A program made the translations under genes and the position numbers. A stretch of DNA of 64,000 nucleotides, from NCBI RefSeq assembly GCF_029892045.1, contig NZ_CP120367.1, positions 2,260,849 through 2,324,848 of the forward strand. Direction: 5' to 3'. Positions 43,035-51,572 of this stretch are shown here, in pieces (within the stretch, counting starts at the first letter, position 1; each line of letters starts with the position of its first letter). The notes under the pieces are model-generated. The model had not been told where the DNA came from, made no database searches, and worked only from the letters and a program-made list of their open reading frames with translations. The DNA is from Sinorhizobium numidicum. GTDB taxonomy: Bacteria > Pseudomonadota > Alphaproteobacteria > Rhizobiales > Rhizobiaceae.

Positions 43035-44411
43035 ATGTCTTTCGGTATCCACACCGCCGCTTATATTGCGGCATCCGTTCTCTTCATCCTGTCACTCGGC
43101 GGCCTTTCCGGCCAGGAAAGCGCCAAGCGCGCCGTATGGTACGGCATCGTCGGCATGGCGATCGCCGTCATGGCCACGGTTTTCAGCCCGGGCGTCGAGC
43201 TTTCCTTTACGCTTGTCCTGATGCTCATCATCGGCACCATACTCGGCACCATCCTCGCCAAGCGCGTGGAAATGACCGGCATGCCGCAGCTCGTCGCGGC
43301 GCTGCATTCCTTCGTCGGTCTTGCCGCCGTCTTCATTGGTCTCAACTCCGACCTGACGGCGCATGAGTTCGCGACGAATGCGGAAAAGATCATCCACGAA
43401 GTGGAGATCTTCCTCGGCGTCTTCATCGGGGCGGTGACCTTCACCGGCTCGATCATCGCCTACGGCAAGCTTGCGGGAAAGATCGGCGGCAAGGCACTGA
43501 TCCTACCCGGACGCCACACCTACAACGTCGCAATAGTCGCGGTTTCCGTCCTGCTGATGATGCTCTACATGGACGGCGCCGGTTCGTGGACGCTCTACCT
43601 CATGACGCTGATCGCCTTCGTGCTCGGCGCGCATCTGGTCATGGCCATTGGCGGCGCCGACATGCCGGTCGTCGTGTCCATGCTGAACTCCTATTCGGGG
43701 TGGGCGGCGGCGGCGACGGGCTTCCTGCTCGGCAACGACCTCCTGATCGTCACAGGGGCACTCGTCGGCTCTTCGGGCGCAATCCTCTCCTACATCATGT
43801 GCAAGGCAATGAACCGCCACTTCCTGTCGGTCATCCTCGGCGGCTTCGGCGGCGCCACCGGCCCGGCAATGGAGGTCGACGGCGAGCAGATCGCCATCGA
43901 CGTAGAAGGCGTCGGTGCGGCACTCAACGATGCCGACTCGGTCATCATCGTTCCGGGCTATGGCATGGCGGTCGCCCAGGCGCAGCAGGCGGTTTCCGAA
44001 CTGACACGGCAGTTGCGCGCGCTCGGCAAGGAAGTCCGTTTCGCCATTCATCCCGTTGCCGGCCGTCTGCCGGGCCACATGAACGTGCTGCTCGCGGAAG
44101 CGAAAGTCCCCTACGACATCGTTCTCGAAATGGACGAGATCAACGAGGACTTCCCGGAGACCGACGTCGTTATCGTCATCGGCTCCAACGACATCGTCAA
44201 TCCAGCCGCGCAGGAAGACCCGAACTCGCCCATTGCCGGCATGCCGGTGCTCGAAGTCTGGAAGGCCAAGCAGGTCTTCGTCTCCAAGCGCGGCCAGGGT
44301 ACCGGTTATTCCGGCATCGAGAATCCGCTCTTCTACAAGGATAATACGCGGATGTTCTACGGTGATGCTAAGGACTCCATCGGCAAGCTCCTGCATCACA
44401 TCGCGGTCTAG
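43035..44411 (+). CDS. pntB: NAD(P) transhydrogenase subunit beta
   Basis: 458 residues, full length. The N-terminal half has about nine membrane helices ([63 protein letters not shown]). The C-terminal domain III binds [60 protein letters not shown] and [19 protein letters not shown]. It normally works only as a complex with PntA, using the proton gradient to make NADPH from NADH. Here the adjacent pntA is destroyed, so this subunit is orphaned unless another pntA exists elsewhere. A strong terminator follows. Confidence 0.95.
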   Translation: MSFGIHTAAYIAASVLFILSLGGLSGQESAKRAVWYGIVGMAIAVMATVFSPGVELSFTLVLMLIIGTILGTILAKRVEMTGMPQLVAALHSFVGLAAVFIGLNSDLTAHEFATNAEKIIHEVEIFLGVFIGAVTFTGSIIAYGKLAGKIGGKALILPGRHTYNVAIVAVSVLLMMLYMDGAGSWTLYLMTLIAFVLGAHLVMAIGGADMPVVVSMLNSYSGWAAAATGFLLGNDLLIVTGALVGSSGAILSYIMCKAMNRHFLSVILGGFGGATGPAMEVDGEQIAIDVEGVGAALNDADSVIIVPGYGMAVAQAQQAVSELTRQLRALGKEVRFAIHPVAGRLPGHMNVLLAEAKVPYDIVLEMDEINEDFPETDVVIVIGSNDIVNPAAQEDPNSPIAGMPVLEVWKAKQVFVSKRGQGTGYSGIENPLFYKDNTRMFYGDAKDSIGKLLHHIAV

Positions 44412-44445
44412 CTCTCGCTCCTGATTGGAGGAAACCGGCATGAAA

Positions 44446-44484
44446 ACAGAAAAGGCCTCGCTATCCATGCGAGGCCTTTTCTGT
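44446..44484 (+). terminator. Rho-independent terminator after pntB
   Basis: A 15-bp perfect stem, ACAGAAAAGGCCTCG pairing with CGAGGCCTTTTCTGT across a 9-base loop, lies 35 bases after the pntB stop. The A/T tracts inside the stem give a T-run when read in either direction, so it may also end the leftward-reading isomerase transcript that finishes at 44529. Confidence 0.85.
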
Positions 44485-44528
44485 ACTCCGACAAGATAAG
44501 GCATGAAGCTGCGAAATACGGGTGCCTG

Positions 44529-45482
44529 TCAGGCGGACCGACGACGCTCGCTTTCACCGATCGCAAAGCGCAAAACATCGACGCTTTCAGCAATCGCTGC
44601 CTTGATCTCGAGCGTATAGTCCTCGTTTTCGATGGAAATCACGTCGTCGTACCCGACCTCGCACAGGGCTTGGACGATTTCGAGCCAGCCACGCCGCGAT
44701 AGACCGTGTCCCAGAGGCACGAAATTCCAAGTACGTCCCACAACCGGCACCACATGCTTGGTATCGAGCGTGCCATTGAGACGCGCTTGCGGCTCAACAC
44801 GCGTGTCCTTCCCGTGGAAGTGGTAGATATTCTCCACGCCAAGTGCGCGAACGGCCGAAACCGGATCGCCTCCCATCCAGATCAGGTGCGACGGGTCGAA
44901 ATTCATCCCTACAGTCGGACCGATTGCCTCACGCAGGCGAAAATAGCTTTCAGGATTATAGACACATTGGCGGCCATGATTCTCCACGCACAGGCGGATA
45001 CCCTTCACTTCCGCAAACGGAGCCAGATCCTTCCAGAACGGAATGACCCTTTCCGTCCATTGCCATTCGAGCATATCCATCGCCTCCAGCGGCCAGGATG
45101 AGGTGATCCAGTTCGGCGTCTTTTCCTCCACCCCACCGCCTGGCAGGCCCGACATCATGATCACCCGTCCCACGCCAAGCTCGGCTGCAAGCTCAATCGC
45201 ATCGCGCGCGAGCTGGCTGTCCTTGGGGCCTATCTCGCCCGGATGAAGCGGATTGCCTGAGGCGTTCAACGCCGAGATTTCCAGCTTGCGCTCGCGAAGC
45301 ATACCCAGCAACCGGTCCCGCTCAGAGGGGCTCGCCAACAATTCGCCGATGTCGAGATGTGGCGCCGAGGACCATCCACCAAGCCCGAATTCCACGCAGT
45401 CGAGACCGAGGCTCGCCGCGTGATCGAGCGTCTCCTCCAGGCTGAGCGCTCCCAGACTGTCCGTGTTCAAACCGATCTTCAT
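44529..45482 (-). CDS. Sugar phosphate isomerase/epimerase-like TIM barrel
   Basis: About 317 residues from ATG 45482 (a GTG lies one codon earlier). AP_endonuc_2/xylose-isomerase-like barrel: MKIGLNTDSLGALSLEETLDHAASLGLDCVEFG, ALNASGNPLHPGEIG, VIMMSGLPGG, IRLCVENHGRQ, TVGMNFDPSHLIWMGGDP, YHFHGKDTR and DVISIENEDYT. The Glu/Asp/His/Glu residues at strand ends are the usual metal ligands of this superfamily (as in tagatose 3-epimerase). It is clearly paralogous to the protein at 55689-56630, sharing the N-D-P-S-H-L and H-G-K-D-T-R blocks. It follows the Gfo/Idh gene by three bases, so the pair probably acts on the same keto-sugar. Confidence 0.9.
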   Translation of the reverse strand: MKIGLNTDSLGALSLEETLDHAASLGLDCVEFGLGGWSSAPHLDIGELLASPSERDRLLGMLRERKLEISALNASGNPLHPGEIGPKDSQLARDAIELAAELGVGRVIMMSGLPGGGVEEKTPNWITSSWPLEAMDMLEWQWTERVIPFWKDLAPFAEVKGIRLCVENHGRQCVYNPESYFRLREAIGPTVGMNFDPSHLIWMGGDPVSAVRALGVENIYHFHGKDTRVEPQARLNGTLDTKHVVPVVGRTWNFVPLGHGLSRRGWLEIVQALCEVGYDDVISIENEDYTLEIKAAIAESVDVLRFAIGESERRRSA

Positions 45483-45485
45483 CAC

Positions 45486-46655
45486 TTATTCCTCGCCACC
45501 AACTTTGACGGGTGCGTTTGTCATGCTTGCCTCCTGGATCGCATCGAGCACTTGCGCCGCGCGATATCCGTCTTCGATGGATCCGTTCTCGAACGGCTTG
45601 TCCTCTGCAATGGCGGAAAGGAATTCATGGATCATGAATCCGAAGGACTCAGCATATCCGATCGGCACCAGATCATGCGGCACTGCGGCAAGCTCGCCGA
45701 CATAAGGCGAGGATGGCCGGTTGATCATGCGCGTGAACGGCGCGGGTCCCTTGCCGTCGAAAACGGCAAGATCGTAATGGGTCGGCAGTTCGTTGCTGAA
45801 GCGCGCCGTTCCCTTGGTTCCATAGACCTCGACCTGGATCCGGTTCCCCATGCCGACTGCCACCCGTGATGCCGTGACGAAACCTTGCGCGCCATTCCGG
45901 AACCGAAGAAGCGCGGACATCACATCGTCGTTGTCGACTTTCGCTTTCTTATCGGACAGAGCCACGTGCCCGTGCCCAGTCGCCGTCTCAGCAGGCAGAA
46001 AGCGCTCGTTTATCGATATCGTGGAAATCGCGCCGCTAACTTCGTCCACGTCGCCGAGAATGAAACGCGCAAGATCGACTGCATGCGTGCCGACGTCGAG
46101 GAGTGCACCGGGGCCTGCGCGGTCGAATTCGTATCGCCAGCTGTGCGGTAGCATCGGATCGGCGGCATAGTCGCACTGATAGAAGATGACGATCTGTACC
46201 GGCTGACCAAGTTCGCCCGCATTCACTCGGGCCCGGATATCGGTGATCGCCGGAATTCGGCGATAATTGAAGACCGTCCCGGATTTACCCGACGCAGTGA
46301 GCGCCAGATCATGGGTTGCACGAGCTTCGCGCGCGCTGAGCGCCAGTGGTTTCTCGCACAAAACATGCTTGCCAGCCTTCAGCGCCGCCTGGGTAACCTC
46401 CGTGTGCAGGAAGTTAGGCAGACAGACCGACACAATATCGATCTCCGGGTCATCGATTACCGCGCGCCAGTCATTCGCAAGGCGCGCGAACCCCCAATTG
46501 CGTGCGAGCTTTGTCGCCAGATCGGCGTTGGCGTCGCAGACGGTATCGAGCCGAGTCGACAATCCATCCACGCGAGGACCGTAGGTGCGATACCCGGAGG
46601 CATGCGCGGCCCCGATCATGCCAGCACCAATAACAGCAATTCCCTTCCCGGCCAT
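45486..46655 (-). CDS. Gfo/Idh/MocA-family oxidoreductase
   Basis: 389 residues. The N-terminal Rossmann turn is IAVIGAGMIGAAHASGYRTYG; the E-K-P loop is GKHVLCEKPLALSAREA; catalytic-domain motifs are FNYRRIPAITDIRARVNAGELG, AGPGALLDVGTHAVDLARFILGDV and MSALLRFRNGAQGFVTASR. The layout is like levoglucosan or inositol dehydrogenases, which oxidise a ring hydroxyl to a ketone with NAD(P). It is first in a two-gene leftward operon with a TIM-barrel isomerase and faces the LacI gene and importer operon. The substrate is unknown; similarity to levoglucosan-dehydrogenase-type proteins is judged from motif spacing only. Confidence 0.9.
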   Translation of the reverse strand: MAGKGIAVIGAGMIGAAHASGYRTYGPRVDGLSTRLDTVCDANADLATKLARNWGFARLANDWRAVIDDPEIDIVSVCLPNFLHTEVTQAALKAGKHVLCEKPLALSAREARATHDLALTASGKSGTVFNYRRIPAITDIRARVNAGELGQPVQIVIFYQCDYAADPMLPHSWRYEFDRAGPGALLDVGTHAVDLARFILGDVDEVSGAISTISINERFLPAETATGHGHVALSDKKAKVDNDDVMSALLRFRNGAQGFVTASRVAVGMGNRIQVEVYGTKGTARFSNELPTHYDLAVFDGKGPAPFTRMINRPSSPYVGELAAVPHDLVPIGYAESFGFMIHEFLSAIAEDKPFENGSIEDGYRAAQVLDAIQEASMTNAPVKVGGEE

Positions 46656-47231
46656 CGGCGGTCTCCTCCCTTTAAGACGTCACTTCGGGCACAATTTCCT
46701 GTGCTCAGCCCCAGAAGGCCCGCAAATACGACGAGACGGCAACCGGTGCCTTCAGGGTGAATTGTGCCAGTTTGTAGCGGCATGACACTGCACTGTGAAC
46801 GAGGATACTGATGAATTTCCATCACCGACATGGAACGCTAATGGTGTTGGGATCAAAGCGCTCTTTAAGCTGAAGCGTCCCGACGTCCACAAAGGGTCGA
46901 GAATTCGCCTTCATCCGCGTCACGGTTGGGTAGAGGGCGGAAGTCCGAGGTGAACGAGCAATTCGGCCGATATGCGCCGATAGGGCGCATTTCGGCGGCC
47001 TTCTTCAAAGCGAAGGCCTGCGGTGGCGTCACCGTCGGCACATGCGCGATGTAAGCGCCCACACTGGGCTTTGATGTGTGGGAGACGTCTCGAGTCGCAG
47101 TTCGCATCGGGGCCGCGAGTCGAAGACTCTCGTCGCGAAACGTTCCCTCGAGGTTTGTGCGGCTCGGCCTCCTGGGGATCTCCTTCATCAGTAGGTCAGT
47201 GAGAGTAGGAGTTAGTTGCTTCCGCGGCGTC
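46656..47231. other. Intergenic between catabolic pair and LacI gene
   Basis: About 575 bases. A 107-codon minus-strand frame (47188-46865) has no recognisable motif and a skewed Arg/Thr/Pro composition, so I treat it as chance. The promoter for the leftward Gfo/Idh-isomerase pair should lie in the first 100 bases. No strong palindrome like the LacI site at 48292 was found here. Confidence 0.4.
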
Positions 47232-48266
47232 TCACATATTCTCCGGCGTCACGATATCGAATGGGACGGTCCTGTGGATTGTGCTGCCCGGCGCGCCCTG
47301 ATTGATCGTCTCGACCATCGTCTGCACCAAGGTGGCGGAAGTCTTCTCCAATGGATGGCAGAGGGCCGCCGTAATCAGCCCTTCGGACAGACCTTTTTGT
47401 GTCTCCGGGCCGATGTCACGGCATACCACACGGATGTTCTTGCGCCGGTCCTCGGGGGCTTCTCTCAGCGCTCGTAGGACCCCGGAGATGCCGCCCCCGA
47501 CGATCAGGATGCCGACGAGGTCATCCGTTGTCGCCAACAACTCCTTGACCATCCGGTACGCCTCGCTCGGTTCCTCATGGGTGGGGCGACTGTCCTCGAT
47601 ACTCAGATGCGGCGCGTGTTCCCGCATGTAAGAGCGGAAGCTCGCGTCGGCGACATCCTGGCATTGGTAGCGGTGGTTACCAATGAATACAGCGATACGC
47701 CCTGGCGCGGGCGTCATGTGCCCGATAAGCCATGCCGCCGTTCGGCCCATTTTCCAATTGTCGGCTCCAACGTAAGCGGCCCTTTCCCGCGCGGATTGAT
47801 CGGTAATATAGGCAGTGACGGGTTTGCGCTTATCGTGCAACTCGCGGATGGCCTGGGCGACGACCGGATGATCTGCTGCAATCACCGCAACGGCGTCACA
47901 ATCTGCACCAAGCGCCTTCAGCCGGCCTGCGATGTTTTCTGGCGTTAGCAGATCTACGAAATCGATGACCGGATCGACGACCTCGTCACGTCTTGCATGG
48001 CAGGCCTCGACGATTTTCTTGCCAAAGAGCTGGTAAAGCTCACGGCTGGATTGCTGCAGCAGAAAACCAAGCCGATATTTCGGTACGGATTTGCGCAGCC
48101 GGTCCTCGATAGCGCCGACGCCGTAAAAGCCAATGCGCTCTGCGGCCGACTGGACAAGTTGCACTGTGGTGCCTTTGACCGAGGCGGTGCCGCTAAGAAT
48201 CCTGTTGACTGTTGAGATGGAGACGCCTGCCTCTTTGGCGAGATCGGCGATGGTCGGCCGACGCAT
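47232..48266 (-). CDS. LacI-family transcriptional regulator
   Basis: 344 residues from ATG 48266 (GAGGGGG upstream); the frame stays open further out but without a family start. The HTH is TIADLAKEAGVSISTVNRILSG with hinge TASVKGTTVQLVQSAAERIGF. The effector domain is a type I binding fold: KYRLGFLLQQSSRELYQLFGKKIVEA, DCDAVAVIAADHPVVAQAI, YVGADNWKMGRTAAWLI and DDLVGILIVGGGISGVLRAL. It sits next to, and is divergent from, a CUT2 importer operon whose binding protein uses the same fold, so it probably senses the same sugar. Its likely operator is the palindrome at 48292-48320. Confidence 0.93.
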   Translation of the reverse strand: MRRPTIADLAKEAGVSISTVNRILSGTASVKGTTVQLVQSAAERIGFYGVGAIEDRLRKSVPKYRLGFLLQQSSRELYQLFGKKIVEACHARRDEVVDPVIDFVDLLTPENIAGRLKALGADCDAVAVIAADHPVVAQAIRELHDKRKPVTAYITDQSARERAAYVGADNWKMGRTAAWLIGHMTPAPGRIAVFIGNHRYQCQDVADASFRSYMREHAPHLSIEDSRPTHEEPSEAYRMVKELLATTDDLVGILIVGGGISGVLRALREAPEDRRKNIRVVCRDIGPETQKGLSEGLITAALCHPLEKTSATLVQTMVETINQGAPGSTIHRTVPFDIVTPENM

Positions 48267-48291
48267 GAATGTTCCCCCTCTCACGGTATTT

Positions 48292-48320
48292 GTGTCATTA
48301 TGAATGACATTACATGACAC
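48292..48320. promoter_or_regulatory. Putative LacI-family operator
   Basis: TGTCATT-ATG-AATGACA (48293-48309) is a perfect palindrome, and a further ATGACAC at 48314-48320 pairs with GTGTCAT at 48292-48298, giving three half-sites in 29 bases. It lies 26 bases upstream of the LacI start and about 100 bases upstream of the importer operon start, the expected location for dual control. Confidence 0.65.
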
Positions 48321-48423
48321 TTTTTGCATGTTCAGTATGATTTCCCATTTCTGAAATTTCAAGCAGCCGATATGTTTCTCCTCACGGTCACGCCAGGGAG
48401 GCGGGCCAAGGGAGGAGATTTAG

Positions 48424-49398
48424 ATGATCGAATTTCGCCGTCTCGCGGCAACCGTATCGGCTGCCGCCATCATCACTTGCACTGCGACCGCCGTTATGGC
48501 TGCCAACATCTTCGTTGTGGGCGGCAAGCCGGATGATCCATTCTGGTCGATCGTGAAGCGTGGCGCCGAGGATGCCGGCAAGGTGGTGGAGGCGCAGGGC
48601 GGTAAGGTAACCTGGCTCGGGCCCCAGAACTACGACAACCTTGGGGTTGATGCAGCTGAGCTGATCCGTCAGGCCATCGATCAGGGTGCCGATGCGATCG
48701 TTGGGCCGGACTGGGTGCCGGAAGCCATGGACCCCGCCTTCAAAGCGGTCGTCGACGCAAAAATACCGCTGATAATCTACAACGCTGGCGGCATCGAAGC
48801 TGCCGATCGCCTTGGCGCGATGAACTATGTCGGTTCGAACGACTACCTGTCCGGCAAGGCTGCGGGCACCTACTTCGCCAAGCATGATCTGAAAAACGCC
48901 GTCTGCCTCAACACGCTGCCCGGTGCTGCGAACATTGAAGCCTTCTGCAAGGGCATGATCGATGGGGTCACCGAAGGTGGCGGCGTCGGCTCGTCACTGC
49001 CGCTGCCGGCAACCTCCTTCGGTTCGGCGACGGCGGTGGCCCAGGCCCTGAAGGCGCACCTGCTGCAGAACCCGGACATCAAGGCCGTATTCGCGATCGG
49101 TAACGTCGACACGAACTCGGCGGTCAACGGTGTGACGCAGGCAGGCAAGCAGGGGCAGGTGCACGTCTGTGGCATGAACATGGACGAAACCATCCTGAAC
49201 AACATCAAAAACGGCACCCAGCTTTGTGCGGTCGACCAACAGGGTTACCTGCAGGGGTACCTCGCGGTCTCGATCCTGAACGCCAACGTCAATTACGGCC
49301 TCACCGTGCCGACCCGGGAAATCCTGACCGGTCCCGGCGTGATCGACAAAGCGAACGTCGAGGCCACCTTGGCCGGTGTGCAGGCGGGCGCCCGCTAA
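48424..49398 (+). CDS. Periplasmic sugar-binding protein (CUT2 importer 3)
   Basis: 324 residues with a Sec signal (RLAATVSAAAIITCTATAVMA then ANIFVV). The type I binding fold shows FVVGGKPDDPFWSIVKRGAEDAGK, LIRQAIDQGADAIVGPDW, IPLIIYNAGG, YVGSNDYLSGKAAGTYFA, AVFAIGNVDTNSAVNGV and CAVDQQGYLQGYLAVSIL. The last block, D-Q-Q-x-Y-L-Q-G-Y, is seen in ribose/fructose-type binding proteins that serve CUT2 importers. It starts an eight-gene rightward run under the LacI-type regulator. A stem-loop between it and the permease gene probably boosts its relative expression. Confidence 0.93.
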   Translation: MIEFRRLAATVSAAAIITCTATAVMAANIFVVGGKPDDPFWSIVKRGAEDAGKVVEAQGGKVTWLGPQNYDNLGVDAAELIRQAIDQGADAIVGPDWVPEAMDPAFKAVVDAKIPLIIYNAGGIEAADRLGAMNYVGSNDYLSGKAAGTYFAKHDLKNAVCLNTLPGAANIEAFCKGMIDGVTEGGGVGSSLPLPATSFGSATAVAQALKAHLLQNPDIKAVFAIGNVDTNSAVNGVTQAGKQGQVHVCGMNMDETILNNIKNGTQLCAVDQQGYLQGYLAVSILNANVNYGLTVPTREILTGPGVIDKANVEATLAGVQAGAR

Positions 49399-49417
49399 GC
49401 TTCGGCTGAGCCGTCGC

Positions 49418-49448
49418 GAAGCTGCCTGCCAGTGAGGCAGGCGGCTTC
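49418..49448 (+). promoter_or_regulatory. Intra-operon mRNA hairpin after the binding-protein gene
   Basis: GAAGC-t-GCCTGCC, loop AGTGA, GGCAGGC-g-GCTTC: a 12-bp stem with one mismatch, 20 bases after the binding-protein stop and with no following T-run. Such hairpins commonly protect the 3' end of binding-protein mRNA or reduce permease expression. Confidence 0.5.
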
Positions 49449-49503
49449 CAGTCTTCCAATAGTGCCGACCGTTATCGGGCTCTGGCTTCATTGGTGGTAT
49501 CGA

Positions 49504-50553
49504 ATGAACACGACAAATAGTGTCCCTGTCACCTCGGTTCCCGCAGGTGGCCAAAACATCAAAGCGACCATCGGTCAGCTTTCCCGCCGCCCTGAAGCGG
49601 GGTCGCTGTTGGGTCTGATCGCGGTCTTCGTCTTCTTTGCCCTGGTGGGCGGCAAGGTTTTCCTGTCCTCCGCGGGCTATGCGAGCTGGCTCAACGTCGC
49701 CGCCGAGATTGGTATCGTCGCGCTCCCGGTTGGGCTGTTGATGATCGCGGGGGAAATGGACCTCTCGATCGGCGCGGTGATTCCGGCGGCATCTCTGACG
49801 GTGGCCATCATTTCCGGCCACTATGGCCTTCCCGAGATTGTCGGGGTTTTCGCCGGCCTGGGCGTCGGGCTCATCGTCGGATTTCTAAACGGCTACATGG
49901 TCAATCGGACCGGGGTGCCCTCCTTGATTGTCACCATCGGTTCGATGTTTGGCGTCATGGGCCTGACTCTGGGCTTCACCGTGCTCATCGCCGGCAGCAC
50001 CGGCGTGTCGCTCGTGCCGAGCCCGACCGTCAAGGCGATCCTCGGCGATTTTGTCGGCGGCATGTTCCAGGTGACGATCTTCTGGTGGGCCCTGTTCGTG
50101 GCTGCCTTCTTCTACCTGCTGCACATCTCGCCCGTTGGTAACTGGATCCTCGCTTTGGGTGGCGACAAGGTCTCGGCTCGCAACGCCGGCATCCCGACGG
50201 CCAGATTGACCATCGCGCTCTACATGCTGTCGGGCTTCTCTGCCGCCTTCGTCGGCATAAGCCAGGTGTTCGTCTACCAAAGCGCGCAGGTGCTCGCGGG
50301 ACAATCGTTCATCTTCAATTCGATCATGTGCGTGGTCATCGGCGGTGTGCTTCTGACCGGAGGCGCCGGGTCGGTGGTGGGCATTGTCTTCGGTACGCTC
50401 ACCTTCGCGATCGTCAACCAGGGCATCTATTTCACCGGGATCGACCCGAATCTTGGCAGCGTCATCATCGGTGCGCTCCTGCTGCTCGCGGTGATGATGA
50501 ACGACAGGTTCCGGCTGATGGCGATGTCCTACGCAGCGAAGAAGAAGAAATGA
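49504..50553 (+). CDS. CUT2-family ABC permease, first of two
   Basis: 349 residues from ATG 49504. The frame opens earlier, but the conserved body (TIGQLSRRPEAGSLLGLIAVFVFFALVGG) begins shortly after this start; the ribosome-binding site is weak. BPD_transp_2 motifs: AEIGIVALPVGLLMIAGEMDLSIGAVIPAASL, VNRTGVPSLIVTIGSMFG, LALGGDKVSARNAGIP and SFIFNSIMCVVIGGVLLTGGAG. It ends in a lysine run. It is strongly similar to the next gene product through the whole length, indicating a tandem duplication, and the two probably form a heterodimeric channel. Confidence 0.92.
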   Translation: MNTTNSVPVTSVPAGGQNIKATIGQLSRRPEAGSLLGLIAVFVFFALVGGKVFLSSAGYASWLNVAAEIGIVALPVGLLMIAGEMDLSIGAVIPAASLTVAIISGHYGLPEIVGVFAGLGVGLIVGFLNGYMVNRTGVPSLIVTIGSMFGVMGLTLGFTVLIAGSTGVSLVPSPTVKAILGDFVGGMFQVTIFWWALFVAAFFYLLHISPVGNWILALGGDKVSARNAGIPTARLTIALYMLSGFSAAFVGISQVFVYQSAQVLAGQSFIFNSIMCVVIGGVLLTGGAGSVVGIVFGTLTFAIVNQGIYFTGIDPNLGSVIIGALLLLAVMMNDRFRLMAMSYAAKKKK

Positions 50554-50563
50554 GGGCGGGAAA

Positions 50564-51562
50564 ATGAACGATTTCTCCATTGGACAATTCGTACGCCGCC
50601 CGGAATTCGGGGCCGTATTGAGCTTCGTCGCGGTGATTGCCTTCTATGTCGCTTTCGGCGGCGTTAGCCTGGGTACGCTCTTCGGCGCGGCAAGCTGGGT
50701 CAATTTCGCCGCCAATCTCGGTATCGTCGCGCTGCCCGTCGGCCTGCTGATGATCGCTGGCGAGCTTGACATCTCGATCGGCGCGATGATCCCGGCGGGC
50801 TCGATGTCGATCGCCATTCTGTCGGGCTATTACGAGTTGCCGATCGTGATCGGCATGCTTGGCGCGCTCGCCTTTGGCGTTCTCGTGGGGCTGGTCAATG
50901 GTTTCCTGGCGGTGCGCACGAGCGTGCCCTCGCTGATCGTCACGCTCGGCACGCTGGTTGCGGTGCAGGGTCTCGTCCTTGCAGGATCGGTCATTCTGAC
51001 CGGGGTCGCCTCGGTTCCGCTCGAAGCGCCGGCCTGGGCGAAGATGATCTTCGGCCAACTCATCCTCGGCAAATTCCAGGTGATCATCCTGTGGTGGTTT
51101 GCGCTGACGGTGGTCTTTGGTTTCGTGCTTCACGCGACGCGCTACGGCAACTGGATCTTCGCGATGGGAGGAGACGAGGTCAGCGCCCGCAATGCCGGCA
51201 TCCCGACCAAGAGGCTGAAGATTGCTCTGTTCGTACTATCGAGCACGGCCGCTTCGTTCGTCGGAATGTGTGGGGCGGTTCTGTTCAACTCTGCCCAGGT
51301 CTCCGGTGGCATGAACTACATCTTCAACACGATCGTTTCGATCGTCGTGGGTGGGGTGCTGCTCACCGGCGGCTTTGGTTCGGTCGCCGGGATATTCCTC
51401 GGCGCGCTGACCTTCGCTGTCGTCAGCCAGGGCATCTATTTCACCGATATCGACCGCAACTGGTCCAACCTCATTATCGGCGTGATGCTCATGGCCGCGG
51501 TCCTGATGAACAACACCTTCCGGCAGATGGCGCTGAGCCTCATGCCGAAGAAAAAGAAGTGA
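50564..51562 (+). CDS. CUT2-family ABC permease, second of two
   Basis: 332 residues beginning MNDFSIGQFVRRPEFGAVLSFVAV, ten bases after the first permease. It repeats that protein block for block: AANLGIVALPVGLLMIAGELDISIGAMIPAGS, VRTSVPSLIVTLGTLVA, FAMGGDEVSARNAGIPTKRL, NYIFNTIVSIVVGGVLLTGGFG and FTDIDRNWSNLIIGVM, again ending in lysines. Most CUT2 importers use a homodimer from one gene; two unequal permeases are uncommon but not unknown in this transporter class. An ATPase gene follows after ten bases. Confidence 0.92.
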   Translation: MNDFSIGQFVRRPEFGAVLSFVAVIAFYVAFGGVSLGTLFGAASWVNFAANLGIVALPVGLLMIAGELDISIGAMIPAGSMSIAILSGYYELPIVIGMLGALAFGVLVGLVNGFLAVRTSVPSLIVTLGTLVAVQGLVLAGSVILTGVASVPLEAPAWAKMIFGQLILGKFQVIILWWFALTVVFGFVLHATRYGNWIFAMGGDEVSARNAGIPTKRLKIALFVLSSTAASFVGMCGAVLFNSAQVSGGMNYIFNTIVSIVVGGVLLTGGFGSVAGIFLGALTFAVVSQGIYFTDIDRNWSNLIIGVMLMAAVLMNNTFRQMALSLMPKKKK

Positions 51563-51572
51563 GCGTTCAACC

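Noticed and set aside
46865..47188. 107-codon minus-strand frame between the Gfo/Idh and LacI genes
   Set aside because: No family motif, no ribosome-binding site and skewed composition; judged a chance frame.
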